Part shown: positions 1-9,206 of the stretch, one piece after another
Layout of the letters: every line of letters starts with the position of its first letter
Position numbering within the stretch: position 1 is the first letter of the stretch
NCBI GenBank assembly: GCA_947650005.1
Contig: CANSTU010000020.1
Span: 1 to 43,554 of the forward strand
DNA: 43,554 bases
From: an uncultured Lachnospiraceae bacterium
GTDB lineage: Bacteria; Bacillota; Clostridia; Lachnospirales; Lachnospiraceae
Direction of reading: 5' to 3'
Program-made: the position numbers and the translations under genes
Notes under the pieces: model-generated
The model's input: only the letters and a program-made list of their open reading frames with translations
Database searches by the model: none
Told to the model about the DNA's origin: nothing

Positions 1-1421
1 ATTTCCGTATCTTTGATGAGCAGGTCGTTGACAAGATAGCTCTCATATACCTGGTATTCCTCCGTCAGCTGGTCATAGGCCGTGCGGTTCGTGTGAAGCT
101 CCTGCTCCAGGCGGTTCCAAACTTCCTCCTTTTTGGCAAGGAAAGCCTGATAAATCACTTTCTCGTTCTCCCCAGCGCCTTCCGAAGCCAGATGCTCCAG
201 GTTGATAATATTATTATCGATGAGAGCAAAGTATACGTCGTCTATGGGAATCCTGATCCGGGAAGGGGTCACATTGGTTTTATCGAACTCCTTCGCATTA
301 ATGATCTTATCAAGCAAAATACCTGCGATGCTCTGCTCCAGAATATTGTAAACAGCCTCCTGAAGATCCGCGTCCAGGGACAGATAAACATTCCCTCCGG
401 CCAATGGATCGATCCTGCCTTCGGATTCGATTTCTTTTCCCACATTATCCACATAGATGGTTTCGCTGCCCTTTTTTCCCTGCAGGTAGCTTTCCATCAC
501 CCTTTCGATACCGGATTTCCCCACGGTGTCGTTCATTTCATATCTGTCGTCCTCACCCGTTTTTTCAAAAGCCTCTTCATTCAGGGTTTTGAGTTCCTCA
601 GCCGATACCTTCCCCGTATAACCGATGATATGGGAAAAGTAGACGCCGTCCACATAACGCCGGATCGTATCCTCGGCAATATCCACGCCCAGCAAGTCAT
701 CCGTGTTTTCCTTGATGGCGGCCACGGTGCGCTCGCTCACGTCCGTGGCAATGGTGGTGGGTATGTACTTCTGGAAGCTGTTGGCGCTCATAGCATAACG
801 AATGATGACCAGCTTCAGGACTTCTTCCTTCGTATAACCCAGCCCGGGAACAAAGGTCTTGCGGTCATTTGGGTCCGTCCGTTCCCCGATTCCGTAATTG
901 GTGGCCATATGATCGATGACATCCTGAGGAGTGGCATTCTTTTCCTTTTCTTTGAGTTTATCTATAGACGCATATCCGTAAATATCCGCCAAAAAACGCA
1001 GAAGCCTGGTATCCGATACGTTATACGCATAACTTCCGTTCTGATCCAGGTAAATGCTGAAATCACTGATTACATCATCCCCGTTCGCCTCCAGGATATG
1101 AAGGGTTTTTAACAGGGTGGCGTTGAGATTGGCGTTTTTATTTTTGGACTCATATACGTCTTCAATGGTCACAGAATAAGCCAGCTCGTTGTATGCGAGC
1201 AGTTTCCCGTTCCTGTCATAGATATTCCCTCTGGAACTGGGGATGGAACGCTCCTTCCTGATGCGCAGGGAAAAATCATTCAAATACTGTTCTCCGTTCA
1301 CGATCTGCAGCTCGAATACCCGATGGAGCAAAATCCCTCCCATCGCAAACGCCATCAGCGTGAGGATCAGCATTCTGGAGGTTATGAAGTTCAAAAAATT
1401 GTCGCGAAGTTTTTCCAGCAA
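1..1421 (-). CDS. mrdA: Class B penicillin-binding protein 2 (MrdA-like), N-terminal part only
   Basis: Peptidoglycan transpeptidase of the elongation machinery, working with MreB/C/D at the membrane. The reading frame stays open to the window edge, so about 473 N-terminal residues are present and the catalytic SxxK, SxN and KTG motifs lie outside. Visible are a short cytoplasmic start, one membrane helix (ILTLMAFAMGGILLH), the PBP dimer-domain signature SSRGNIYDRNGKLLA, and a later VGKSGIERVMESYLQG stretch typical of PBP2/PBP3. A long charged insertion follows before the missing transpeptidase domain. The start is TTG at 1421, eight bases after AAAGGG and three bases after the mreD stop, so it is translated with mreD. 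I cannot exclude an SpoVD-like role, but the position after mreD favours MrdA. Confidence 0.88.
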   Translation of the reverse strand, partial: MLEKLRDNFLNFITSRMLILTLMAFAMGGILLHRVFELQIVNGEQYLNDFSLRIRKERSIPSSRGNIYDRNGKLLAYNELAYSVTIEDVYESKNKNANLNATLLKTLHILEANGDDVISDFSIYLDQNGSYAYNVSDTRLLRFLADIYGYASIDKLKEKEKNATPQDVIDHMATNYGIGERTDPNDRKTFVPGLGYTKEEVLKLVIIRYAMSANSFQKYIPTTIATDVSERTVAAIKENTDDLLGVDIAEDTIRRYVDGVYFSHIIGYTGKVSAEELKTLNEEAFEKTGEDDRYEMNDTVGKSGIERVMESYLQGKKGSETIYVDNVGKEIESEGRIDPLAGGNVYLSLDADLQEAVYNILEQSIAGILLDKIINAKEFDKTNVTPSRIRIPIDDVYFALIDNNIINLEHLASEGAGENEKVIYQAFLAKKEEVWNRLEQELHTNRTAYDQLTEEYQVYESYLVNDLLIKDTE

Positions 1422-1424
1422 AAT

Positions 1425-1961
1425 TTATTCCCTTTTCTTTCTCTTTTCCCTTTCCTCGGCTCGCCTGCGTTCGGCATCCTCCAGTCTGTTATGTATGGAC
1501 AGAAGCAGCGGATAGACGCCAAATGCCACCACAATCGTATATACCGCCTCCGGCAGGATCACATGAAGAAAGTAGTATCCCACATCCAGTCGGCTACGCA
1601 GCAGGAACAAGAAAACGTAACAGCAAAAACCGTAACCCAAGTCGCTGAGTAAAATCAGAAACAACGGCAGTTTCATGTCCTCCGGATAAAACATCCTCTG
1701 GAATGTGCCGTTGAAATATCCCATAAGCATATAGAGCAATGCGTAAAAACCGATGATATCTCCGGTAAAGATATCCACCAGCAAGCCGCAGATGAGCCCT
1801 ATTACCATCCCGGCCTTTTCCCCGTTCATGAATCCACAGGAAGCGACGAGGATCATTAAAAGGTTCGGCGCGACACCGCCAAAGGCAATCCAGGGAAGCA
1901 CAGAGGCCTGCAGGATATGGCACAGCAGAATCAGAAGAGCCAATACTATGTTTTTCCTCAT
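1425..1961 (-). CDS. mreD: Rod shape-determining protein MreD
   Basis: Polytopic membrane protein of the elongasome that links MreC and MreB to the cell-wall enzymes. The 178-residue protein is almost wholly hydrophobic, with about five membrane segments, and ends in a charged tail (EERRRAEEREKRKKRE), which fits the family size. It lies 15 bp after mreC and 3 bp before the PBP2 gene, in the usual mreB-mreC-mreD-PBP2 order. Sequence conservation in MreD is low, so the call rests on hydropathy plus context. Confidence 0.9.
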   Translation of the reverse strand: MRKNIVLALLILLCHILQASVLPWIAFGGVAPNLLMILVASCGFMNGEKAGMVIGLICGLLVDIFTGDIIGFYALLYMLMGYFNGTFQRMFYPEDMKLPLFLILLSDLGYGFCCYVFLFLLRSRLDVGYYFLHVILPEAVYTIVVAFGVYPLLLSIHNRLEDAERRRAEEREKRKKRE

Positions 1962-1976
1962 CAGATGCCGCCTTTC

Positions 1977-2852
1977 CTAATCATCGGGAATGGGCTGCTT
2001 CTTTTCCAGGATCACTAAAACCTCCTGGATATGCCGAAAATCCACAGCCGGAGTTATCGTACCGAATTTCGTCAGATTATTGGAGGATGTATTGATGGAG
2101 GAGATAAAGCCGATGGGGATGCCAGGAAGATATTTACTGCTAATATGGGAGGTGACCACTTTATCACCCTCGGATACCTTGTCTTCCGCATCGGAAAGCT
2201 GTTCAAAGCGGATAACGCCGTTTGTCATCACCGATTGGAGATCACCGGACACCATCAAATTTTTGGAAGATGCAAGAATCGTCCCATATACATTGGAATT
2301 ATCCGCAATGATGGAAAGAACCCGTGCATAATTTGGCCCTACGCTGACCACCCGGCCGGCCAATCCGCTTCCCGCAAGCACGTTCATATCCACTTCGATC
2401 CCGTCCTCCGTGCCCTTATCAATGACAAAAGAGTAAAACCAGTTGGTGGAATCGCTGGCGATGACCCGCGCTCCGATTTTGGCATAGTCCGAAGTCACCT
2501 CATCGATTTCGTACAGCTCCCTAAGGCTGGTCAATTCATATTTATCCTGCTGGAGCTGGGCGTTTTCCATGGTAAGAGTATCCACCTGCTCCCGCAGGGA
2601 TTGATTCTCCGCCAATACCTCCTTTAATTGCCCTAACTCCTCGGAACGGTCGTAGAGATAGCCGCCCACGGAAGCGATTCCTTCCTGAAAGGGCACGATC
2701 ACGTATCCCGCGGCCGCGTGCATGGGCCCTTCAAACAGGTCCGTTTGAAAGGTCACGATCATAAGAAGAATACAAACCGCGGTCAGGATTACCAGCAGAT
2801 ATTTTCCCGGCAGCGTGAAGTTGTATTTCTTTCTTTTTATTACAGGACTCAT
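1977..2852 (-). CDS. mreC: Rod shape-determining protein MreC
   Basis: Bitopic elongasome scaffold. A basic cytoplasmic start (MSPVIKRKKYNF) is followed by one membrane helix (LLVILTAVCILLMIVTF). A coiled coil (about residues 65-110, ENQSLREQVDTLTMENAQLQ) and the beta-rich C-terminal domain follow, with the family pattern ARVIASDSTNWF ... IDKGTEDGIEVDMNVL ... GLAGRVVSVGPNYARVLSI. The length of 291 residues is normal. Its start overlaps the mreB stop by four bases, which implies coupled translation. Confidence 0.96.
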   Translation of the reverse strand: MSPVIKRKKYNFTLPGKYLLVILTAVCILLMIVTFQTDLFEGPMHAAAGYVIVPFQEGIASVGGYLYDRSEELGQLKEVLAENQSLREQVDTLTMENAQLQQDKYELTSLRELYEIDEVTSDYAKIGARVIASDSTNWFYSFVIDKGTEDGIEVDMNVLAGSGLAGRVVSVGPNYARVLSIIADNSNVYGTILASSKNLMVSGDLQSVMTNGVIRFEQLSDAEDKVSEGDKVVTSHISSKYLPGIPIGFISSINTSSNNLTKFGTITPAVDFRHIQEVLVILEKKQPIPDD

Positions 2853-3859
2853 CTACCCATCCCTTCAATTGTATAGGCGATCGATTTATAATTATCATCA
2901 TTTAAAATCTTGGACAAGCCAAGCACCACGCTTTCTGCCGGGTTCTCTGACACATTGACCTTTAGGCCCGTGTTTTCCTTCAGCTTATCGGCTAGATGGC
3001 CCACCTGGGACGCTCCGCCGGTTAAATAGATACCATGACGGTAAATATCGGCTCCCAGTTCCGGGGGCGTGCGCTCCAGAATTACCTTCACGCAATCAAT
3101 AATGGTGTCAAAGTGCTCCTGCAGACAGGAAACCACCAGGTCGGTGGGGATCTCCCGTTCTACGGGCAGGCCCGTTACAATGTCCCTTCCGTAGACCGAC
3201 GCCCCGGTTTCGGCCTCTTCCATTTCCACCAGGCTTTTCTTGATTCCCTCAGCGGTTTTTCCACCGATCAGAAGCCCGTACTCCTTGCGCACCGCGCTGC
3301 GGATGGCCTCGTCAAACTTCAGGCCGCCCGTTTTGATCAGGCGGCTTAAAACGATGCCGCCCAAGGAGAGGATCGAAACCTCCGTGGTATCGTAGCCCAC
3401 GTTTACCACCAAAACGCCTTGGGAATTTTTCACGTCTATGTTCAATCCCAAGCCGTCTGCCACCGCTTTCTCCACGATCAGGATCCGCTTTGCCTTCACG
3501 TTGGCATCGCTGATCAGATCAAAAAACGCCCTCTTCTCCACCTCGGTCACGTCCGTGGGCACTGCGATATAGTAGTCCGCAGGTTTCACATTCCCCTTAG
3601 AAATATCCGTGATAAAGAAGCGGATCAGGGTTTCCATGTTCTTGATATCCGCAATTACACCATTGCACAGGGGATAAGAAATCTGGATATTTCCCGGCGC
3701 CTTCTCATACATTTCATAAGCAGAATCCCCGTAGGCGAAGATACTCTTCTTGTTCTGGATGGCGATCATATTCTTCTCGATCATGATATTGTCATCCGCA
3801 GCGCTGTAAATCTTGATATTGCTCGTCCCCAGATCGATTCCAAAAGCATTTGTAGCCAA
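2849..3859 (-). CDS. mreB: Rod shape-determining protein MreB (actin-like ATPase)
   Basis: Cytoskeletal ATPase that positions cell-wall synthesis. The actin-fold phosphate-1 motif GIDLGTSNIK is at residues 8-17, phosphate-2 is VLVVNVGYDTTEVSIL, and the adenosine motif is GIYLTGGASQVGHL. The length of 336 residues matches the family. A divergent feature is VNVGYDTTEV in place of the more common VDIGGGTTEV, so it may belong to an Mbl/MreBH-like subgroup; the mreBCD context supports the main copy. It lies 16 bp after radC and overlaps mreC. Confidence 0.93.
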   Translation of the reverse strand: MATNAFGIDLGTSNIKIYSAADDNIMIEKNMIAIQNKKSIFAYGDSAYEMYEKAPGNIQISYPLCNGVIADIKNMETLIRFFITDISKGNVKPADYYIAVPTDVTEVEKRAFFDLISDANVKAKRILIVEKAVADGLGLNIDVKNSQGVLVVNVGYDTTEVSILSLGGIVLSRLIKTGGLKFDEAIRSAVRKEYGLLIGGKTAEGIKKSLVEMEEAETGASVYGRDIVTGLPVEREIPTDLVVSCLQEHFDTIIDCVKVILERTPPELGADIYRHGIYLTGGASQVGHLADKLKENTGLKVNVSENPAESVVLGLSKILNDDNYKSIAYTIEGMGR

Positions 3860-3875
3860 AACGATTTCTCCTTCC

Positions 3876-4577
3876 TTATTTTAACAGGCCGGATTCCCTG
3901 AAGCTTATATAGCAGTTATCTCCCACCACGATATGATCCAGCAGGGGAAGCTGCATCATATCACACAGCCTGGCCAGATGTTCAGTAATTTCAATATCCT
4001 GTCCGCTGGGCGAAGCATCGCCGCTGGGATGGTTGTGCACCAGCAGGATATGTACGGCATGGTATTCTAGCGCTACCAGGAAAATTTCCCTGGGAGAAAC
4101 CAGGGAACAGTTCACTGTTCCCCGGGATAAAACCCGGTCGCAGATCAGCCGGTTTTTATTGTCGGTCATGGCGAGAATCACTTCTTCCGTCTCCAGATAC
4201 CGCATGCGGCCCATATAATAGTCTGCCACAGTTTCGGGCCTATTAAACTCCATTCTATCGCGGGTATCCGCCATGGAAAGGCGGCGGGACAATTCCGTAA
4301 TGCATTTGATCTTCACGGCCTTGACTTCTCCGATGCCGTTTATTTTACACAGATCCGGCACGGAAAGATGCCGCAGTCCCAGTATTCCCTTTTCCTGGCC
4401 TTTTGGCAGGGAAAGCACCTGTCTGGCCAACTGCAGGGAGTCCATGGTCTTAGTCCCAGTCCTTATGATGATGGCCAGAAGTTCCGCTTCCGAAAGGGAC
4501 TCCGGGCCGTCAGAAAGAAATTTCTCATAAGGTTTTTTATCTTCGTAGCACGTTTTTTCCAAATTATTTTGTTTCAT
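3876..4577 (-). CDS. radC: RadC family JAB-domain protein
   Basis: The 233-residue protein has an N-terminal helix-hairpin-helix region (GLRHLSVPDLCKINGIGEVKAVKIK) and a C-terminal JAB/MPN+ domain with the metal motif HNHPSGDASPSGQD. That motif carries the two His and the Asp of a zinc site. RadC proteins were once linked to DNA repair, but their biochemical role is unsettled. In Firmicutes radC often directly precedes mreBCD, as here (16 bp gap). It is the first gene after the promoter at 4662-4690. Confidence 0.93.
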   Translation of the reverse strand: MKQNNLEKTCYEDKKPYEKFLSDGPESLSEAELLAIIIRTGTKTMDSLQLARQVLSLPKGQEKGILGLRHLSVPDLCKINGIGEVKAVKIKCITELSRRLSMADTRDRMEFNRPETVADYYMGRMRYLETEEVILAMTDNKNRLICDRVLSRGTVNCSLVSPREIFLVALEYHAVHILLVHNHPSGDASPSGQDIEITEHLARLCDMMQLPLLDHIVVGDNCYISFRESGLLK

Positions 4578-4661
4578 TTCTTGTATCCGTTTTCCACCAT
4601 TTCCGAACGTTCCTCACCGGCCGGAGGCTCTCTTTTGGGATACAATTTTTTACCATTACTT

Positions 4662-4690
4662 ATATTAACATACTTCCCAGGGCATGTATA
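4662..4690 (-). promoter_or_regulatory. Predicted sigma-A promoter for radC-mreBCD-PBP2
   Basis: On the minus strand the -35 is TATACA, then a 17 bp spacer and the -10 TAATAT. A TG one base upstream of the -10 makes it an extended -10. It lies about 85 bp upstream of the radC start and is the best match in the gap after the YnbB-like gene. Predicted by eye only. Confidence 0.55.
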
Positions 4691-4698
4691 GAAGCTAA

Positions 4699-4714
4699 AG
4701 CGAAAAATTTTCGC
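4699..4714. repeat. Small palindrome after the YnbB-like gene
   Basis: GCGAAAA, one centre base, then TTTTCGC forms a short inverted repeat in the gap between the YnbB-like gene and radC. It lacks a usable hairpin loop and has only weak terminator character, so a role as transcription terminator is uncertain. Confidence 0.3.
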
Positions 4715-4772
4715 CCCTTCCGACAGCATTCTCCTCTTTTGGACTGAACACGACAGGATGGGAAGGGACGGA

Positions 4773-6065
4773 TTATGGCAGATGGACGGCTTTTGCGTCT
4801 ACACAGTGTTGAAGGGCTTTTAATATGCCGAATTTCGCATGGGGCCAGGTGAGGCCGCCTTGAAAATAGGCGCTATAGGGAGGTTTTAGGGGCCCGTCCG
4901 CACTCAGTTCAATAGAGGAACCGGATACAAAAGCTCCGGCGGCCATGATGACCTTACTGTCGTATCCCGGCATGTCCCATGGCTCCGGTTTCACAAAGCT
5001 GTCCACCGGCGCCGCCGCCTGAATACCCTCACAGAAAGCGATGAGGCCCTCCGGCGTCCGGAAGGTCACTGCCTGGATAATATCGTGTCTATCCTCCCCA
5101 CCGCCCGGTATCACCGGTAGGCCCAGCCGTTCAAAGAGATTGGCAGCCAGAATTGCTCCCTTCAGCGCGCTGGCAGTCACGGTGGGCGCCAGGAACAGGC
5201 CCTGATAAAACTGAGGTAGGATCCCCAAGGAAGCGCCAACTTCCTTTCCCAGCCCAGGAGAAGTGAGCCTGTAGGCAGCATTTTCCACGTATTTTTGCTT
5301 ACCCGCAATGTAACCCCCAATGGGCGCGAGGCCTCCCCCTGGGTTCTTAATGAGGGAACCTACGCACAGATCTGCCCCCAAATCCGTAGGCTCTATCCGT
5401 TCCACAAATTCACCATAACAGTTATCCACCATACAGATGAGATCAGGCCGGATCCCCTTTAGGAAAGCGATCAGTTCTCCAATCGCCTTCACGGACAGAG
5501 TGGGCCTGGTCTGATAGCCTTTGGAGCGCTGGATGGTGACCAGCTTCGTTTTCTCGTTGACGGCTTGGCGGATCGCATCATAATCGAAACCGCCGTCCGA
5601 AAGCAGGTCCACCTGACGGTAGGTAATGCCGTATTCCTTCAGAGAACCTACGCTGTCCCGTATGCCGATGACCTCTTCTAAGGTATCATAGGGTTTTCCT
5701 ACCGGGGAAAGCAGTTCGTCACCGGGACGCAGGTTGCTCATGAGGGCCAGCGCCAACGCATGGGTCCCGCAGGTGATCTGGGGCCGCACCAAAGCATCCT
5801 CCGTATGGAAAACAGAGGCATAGACCGCTTCCAGGGTATCTCGTCCAATATCATTATAACCATATCCTGTTGTACCCAGCAGACAGGCTTCACTTACCCG
5901 ATTTTCCTGCATGGCGCGCAGAACCTTCATCTGATTATATTCGGCCGTTTCATCGATCTTAGCAAACCGTTCTTCCAGATCCGCCAGAATCGTTTCACCA
6001 TAGCGGAATACCTCAGGAGAAATACCCATTTGCAGATAAAAATCCAAAATTGATGTCTCATTCAT
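4773..6065 (-). CDS. YnbB-like PLP enzyme (methionine gamma-lyase / 'aluminum resistance' family)
   Basis: Fold-type I, PLP-dependent enzyme related to B. subtilis YnbB and annotated in databases as methionine gamma-lyase family or aluminum resistance protein; its true substrate is not settled. Seen are the substrate-side motif CLLGTTGYGYNDIGRDTLE, the cofactor-site run CGTHALALAL, the PLP aspartate segment MVDNCYGEF and the Schiff-base lysine segment GSLIKNPGGGLAP. I chose the ATG at 6065, which overlaps the miaA stop by eight bases and gives 430 residues. An upstream in-frame start would run 27 residues into miaA and looks artificial. It is the last gene of the mutS-mutL-miaA run. Confidence 0.88.
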   Translation of the reverse strand: MNETSILDFYLQMGISPEVFRYGETILADLEERFAKIDETAEYNQMKVLRAMQENRVSEACLLGTTGYGYNDIGRDTLEAVYASVFHTEDALVRPQITCGTHALALALMSNLRPGDELLSPVGKPYDTLEEVIGIRDSVGSLKEYGITYRQVDLLSDGGFDYDAIRQAVNEKTKLVTIQRSKGYQTRPTLSVKAIGELIAFLKGIRPDLICMVDNCYGEFVERIEPTDLGADLCVGSLIKNPGGGLAPIGGYIAGKQKYVENAAYRLTSPGLGKEVGASLGILPQFYQGLFLAPTVTASALKGAILAANLFERLGLPVIPGGGEDRHDIIQAVTFRTPEGLIAFCEGIQAAAPVDSFVKPEPWDMPGYDSKVIMAAGAFVSGSSIELSADGPLKPPYSAYFQGGLTWPHAKFGILKALQHCVDAKAVHLP

Positions 6066-7074
6066 AATCAATATACTCCTGCATATCGCAAGCGCTGCTT
6101 GCAATACCGTCAACAAAGGGAAAGATTCCCTGTTTTCCGCATTCATCGAGGAGGAATGTAAGGCAAGCTTCCTCCGACGTCAAGGCGCCTTTATCCACCC
6201 AGATCACATCCCGCTCCCGCCGAAACCAGGTCAGCTGCCTTTTAGCGAAATGCCTGGTATCCCGTTTGATCAAATAAACTGCCCGCTCCAGGTCGTATTC
6301 CCCTTCCAAAAAGCCCAGGATTTCCTTGTATCCCAGCCCCTGCATGGAAACCATGTGCCTGGTGCATCCCCTTTGCGCCAGCCGCTTCACCTCGTCCACC
6401 AGCCCGGCAGAGATCATCTCGTCCACCCGGCTGTCTATCCGTTCATAGATCCGTTCCCGGCTGTCGTTGAGCACGAAATAACAGGCCCGGTAAGCTGCCT
6501 CCTTCCTGCGCTCCCTCTCATTGTGGGCGGAAATCCGCTCCCCTGTCTGCATGGAAAATTCCAGGGCGCGAATCACTCGCTTCACATTGTTCGCATGGAT
6601 CTGAGCAGCTGCCTCCTCGTCCACTTCCCGAAGCATCCCGTGCAGGTAGGCAGGTCCCTCCCTGCGTGCCAGTTCCTTAAGATGCGCTCTAATAGAAGGA
6701 TCCTCCGGATTTGGCGTAAAGTCAATGTCATACAATACGGCCTGGATATAAAAACCGGTTCCTCCCACGATGATGGGAATGGCTCCGCGGGAACGGATTT
6801 CCCGCATCGCCTCCTTTGCCATTTTCTGGAAAGTGGCCACATGGAATTCCTCCTCTGGCTCCAGGACATCAATCAAATGGTGCCTGACTCCTCCCATCTC
6901 GTCCCGCGTAATCTTAGCCGACCCAATGTCCATATGCCGGTATACTTGCATGGAATCCGCGGAAATGATTTCTCCGCCCACTCTCCTGGCAAGCTGTATG
7001 GAAAGCGCCGTCTTCCCCACCGCAGTCGGACCGGTGAGGATGATCAGAGGTTCTCTTTCGGGTCCGTTCTCCAT
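6058..7074 (-). CDS. miaA: tRNA dimethylallyltransferase MiaA
   Basis: Transfers a dimethylallyl group to N6 of A37 in tRNAs reading UNN codons; MiaB, also in this window, then thiomethylates it. Walker A is GPTAVGKT at residues 15-22, followed by SADSMQVYRHMDIGSAK, the catalytic-site run GGTGFYIQAVLYDIDF and the C-terminal RQLTWFRRERDVIWVD. I chose the ATG at 7074 because GAAAGG lies six bases upstream. An alternative GTG at 7152 overlaps the mutL stop and adds 26 residues unlike the family. The last ~20 residues (VDGIASSACDMQEYIDYE) lie beyond the normal end and are encoded by a copy of the intergenic repeat at 6081-6117. Confidence 0.96.
   Translation of the reverse strand: MENGPEREPLIILTGPTAVGKTALSIQLARRVGGEIISADSMQVYRHMDIGSAKITRDEMGGVRHHLIDVLEPEEEFHVATFQKMAKEAMREIRSRGAIPIIVGGTGFYIQAVLYDIDFTPNPEDPSIRAHLKELARREGPAYLHGMLREVDEEAAAQIHANNVKRVIRALEFSMQTGERISAHNERERRKEAAYRACYFVLNDSRERIYERIDSRVDEMISAGLVDEVKRLAQRGCTRHMVSMQGLGYKEILGFLEGEYDLERAVYLIKRDTRHFAKRQLTWFRRERDVIWVDKGALTSEEACLTFLLDECGKQGIFPFVDGIASSACDMQEYIDYE
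6081..6117. repeat. Hairpin repeat family A, copy 1 (inside miaA)
   Basis: Begins GCATATCGCAAGCG and continues GCTTGCAATACCGTCAA. Other copies are at 28861-28897 and 37938-37974. The inverted arms TATCGCAAGC and GCTTGC(A/G)ATA form a hairpin. This copy is read through as the MiaA C-terminus. Confidence 0.75.
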
Positions 7075-7148
7075 AAAAATCCTTTCATGCCGCATCCTTG
7101 ACGGCTCTGCGATGCAAAATTCACGCAGACGAATTCGCACCAAAGCGC

Positions 7149-9191
7149 TCACAGGATCCGTTTAAATTTCTTTTCCAGTTCGTGTTTGCCAATCGTGATG
7201 AGCGTAGGACGCCCATGGGGGCAGTGATAGGGATTATCCAGCTTCATCAACTGCTCCAGCAGGGCCGAAAGTTCCTGCTCCGTCATCCGATGATTTCCCT
7301 TCACCGCGGATTTGCAGGCCATGGAGGCCAATTTTTCCTCGATCAAGGAAGGCGTCTTGCCGGAGGGCTCTTCCTCCAGTTCATCTAATATCTTCTGGAG
7401 GAAATCCTTTTCATAATGACCGAAGAGGTCACAGGGCACCGCGCGTACCGTCACTGCGTTTCCACCAAAATCCTCAATTTCAAACCCGATTTTGGCGAAA
7501 AACGGAGCATACTCCGTTAAAGTATGCATTTCCCTAGCGGACAGATTCATCACCATAGGAGGCGCAAGAAGCTGGCTATCCACTCCTCCCGTACGGATCT
7601 TATGGACGAGGGCTTCGTACTTCACCTTCTCGTGGGCGGCATGCTGATCCAAGATCAGGAGTTTGTCTTCATATTCCAACAGCCAGTAGGTTCCGAAAAT
7701 CTGTCCCAGGATGCGATAACTTTCCGCCGCTTTTTTAGAAAGCAGTTTATCGTCGAACAGTTCCATCTGGTCGAAACGCTCCGCCGCATAAGAGCCTTCC
7801 TCTTCCCGCAGCAGGCGGCTCCTGCGGTTCGCCTCAAAGGGCTGTGGCGCCTCCGGCCGGATTGGCACAGGCCGGGGCAAAACGGGAGGTTCAACAGAAG
7901 ACGCCGGCTGGACGTCTGTTTGCTTCGGACGCAACGCCCCTGGATGAGGCCTTCCATCGGAGGCTGACGAAGCTGTGGCATTTTGTTCCTCCGGCTTCAG
8001 ACAGCCATCCTGCAAGCTCCGACTCTCCTGCTTCCGATATGGTGGCTGCGGATGAGGTACCTCTTGCCGAGATTGTACGGCCTGTCCAGGCTGCCCCGCA
8101 GGCTTTTCTTCCAAGTCCGTCCGTCTTTTCTTTGCAGCATTTTCTTCCAATACAGGCTGCCGCTTCCGTCCCCCCCCATCCAGCTTTACATCGGGAATCA
8201 ATTCCCGATTACGCAACGCAACGCGCACCTGTTCTTCCAGCAACGCATAAATACCTGGCTGATCGTGGAAGCGGATTTCCATCTTGGAGGGGTGGACATT
8301 CACATCGATTTCCTCCGGATCAACCTTGATATGAAGCAGGGCGAAGGGAAACCGATGCTGCATCAGATAGGCCTTATATCCAGCCTCAAGCCCCTTTGAC
8401 AAAAGCGGACTCCTGATATATCTTCCGTTTACAAAGAAGAATTCAAAATTTCGGTTGGAACGTACAATGGAAGGGCTGCCCAGAAATCCCTCCACATAAA
8501 ATCCTTCCCTTGATGCCTGAAAAGGAAGCAGCTCTTTTACAATATCCCTTCCATAGATCCGATAAATGATTTCCCGAATATCCCCATTTCCAGAAGTATG
8601 AAATCGCACATTCCCGTTTATCATAAACGAAAACGCTACATCCGGCCTGGAAAGGGCCATGTGTTCCATCAGATCCGAAACATAGCTCCCCTCCGTAGCA
8701 TGGGATTTGAGGAATTTCTTCCGAACAGGAGTATTGAAAAAAAGCTCCCTGACAATGAATGTGGTGCCGTCCGGCGCTCCCACCTCGGAAAAATCCTTTT
8801 CCTGTGCCCCTTCCAGGCAGTAATGGATCCCCGTGACCTGTCCTTGCGTCTTGGTAATCAGCTCCACCATGGAAACCGCCGCAATGCTGGAAAGGGCTTC
8901 CCCGCGGAATCCTAGGCTCCTGATATGGAACAGGTCCTCCGCAGAACCGATCTTGCTCGTTGCATGGCGGAAAAAGGCTTTTCTAACCTGATCTTTTTCG
9001 ATCCCCCCGCCGTTATCCGTCACTCGAAGAAAGGAACATCCACCGTCACGTATCTCCACCGTCACTGCGTCCGCTCCCGCATCTAAGGCATTTTCCACCA
9101 GCTCCTTGACCACGCTGGCGGGGCGTTCCACCACTTCCCCCGCCGCGATTTTATCTATTGTACTGCTGTCCAAAAGCCTGATTTCTGCCAT
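7149..9191 (-). CDS. mutL: DNA mismatch repair protein MutL
   Basis: Mismatch-repair ATPase and nicking endonuclease that couples MutS to strand removal. The N-terminal GHKL ATPase shows ELVENALDAGAD (~30-41), DNGGGI (~59-64) and GFRGEALSSIAAV (~94). A proline- and glutamine-rich linker of ~120 residues leads to the dimerisation/endonuclease domain, with DQHAAHEKVKYE (~510), ACKSAVK and CPHGRPT. These metal-binding motifs mark a MutL with nicking activity, as expected where MutH is absent. It starts 15 bp after the mutS stop. The 680-residue length is normal for Clostridia. Confidence 0.97.
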   Translation of the reverse strand: MAEIRLLDSSTIDKIAAGEVVERPASVVKELVENALDAGADAVTVEIRDGGCSFLRVTDNGGGIEKDQVRKAFFRHATSKIGSAEDLFHIRSLGFRGEALSSIAAVSMVELITKTQGQVTGIHYCLEGAQEKDFSEVGAPDGTTFIVRELFFNTPVRKKFLKSHATEGSYVSDLMEHMALSRPDVAFSFMINGNVRFHTSGNGDIREIIYRIYGRDIVKELLPFQASREGFYVEGFLGSPSIVRSNRNFEFFFVNGRYIRSPLLSKGLEAGYKAYLMQHRFPFALLHIKVDPEEIDVNVHPSKMEIRFHDQPGIYALLEEQVRVALRNRELIPDVKLDGGGRKRQPVLEENAAKKRRTDLEEKPAGQPGQAVQSRQEVPHPQPPYRKQESRSLQDGCLKPEEQNATASSASDGRPHPGALRPKQTDVQPASSVEPPVLPRPVPIRPEAPQPFEANRRSRLLREEEGSYAAERFDQMELFDDKLLSKKAAESYRILGQIFGTYWLLEYEDKLLILDQHAAHEKVKYEALVHKIRTGGVDSQLLAPPMVMNLSAREMHTLTEYAPFFAKIGFEIEDFGGNAVTVRAVPCDLFGHYEKDFLQKILDELEEEPSGKTPSLIEEKLASMACKSAVKGNHRMTEQELSALLEQLMKLDNPYHCPHGRPTLITIGKHELEKKFKRIL

Positions 9192-9206
9192 GCTTATCCC
9201 CCTATC

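Noticed and set aside
93-1112. Long plus-strand open frame
   Set aside because: It is antisense to the PBP2 gene, whose minus-strand frame gives a recognisable protein throughout.
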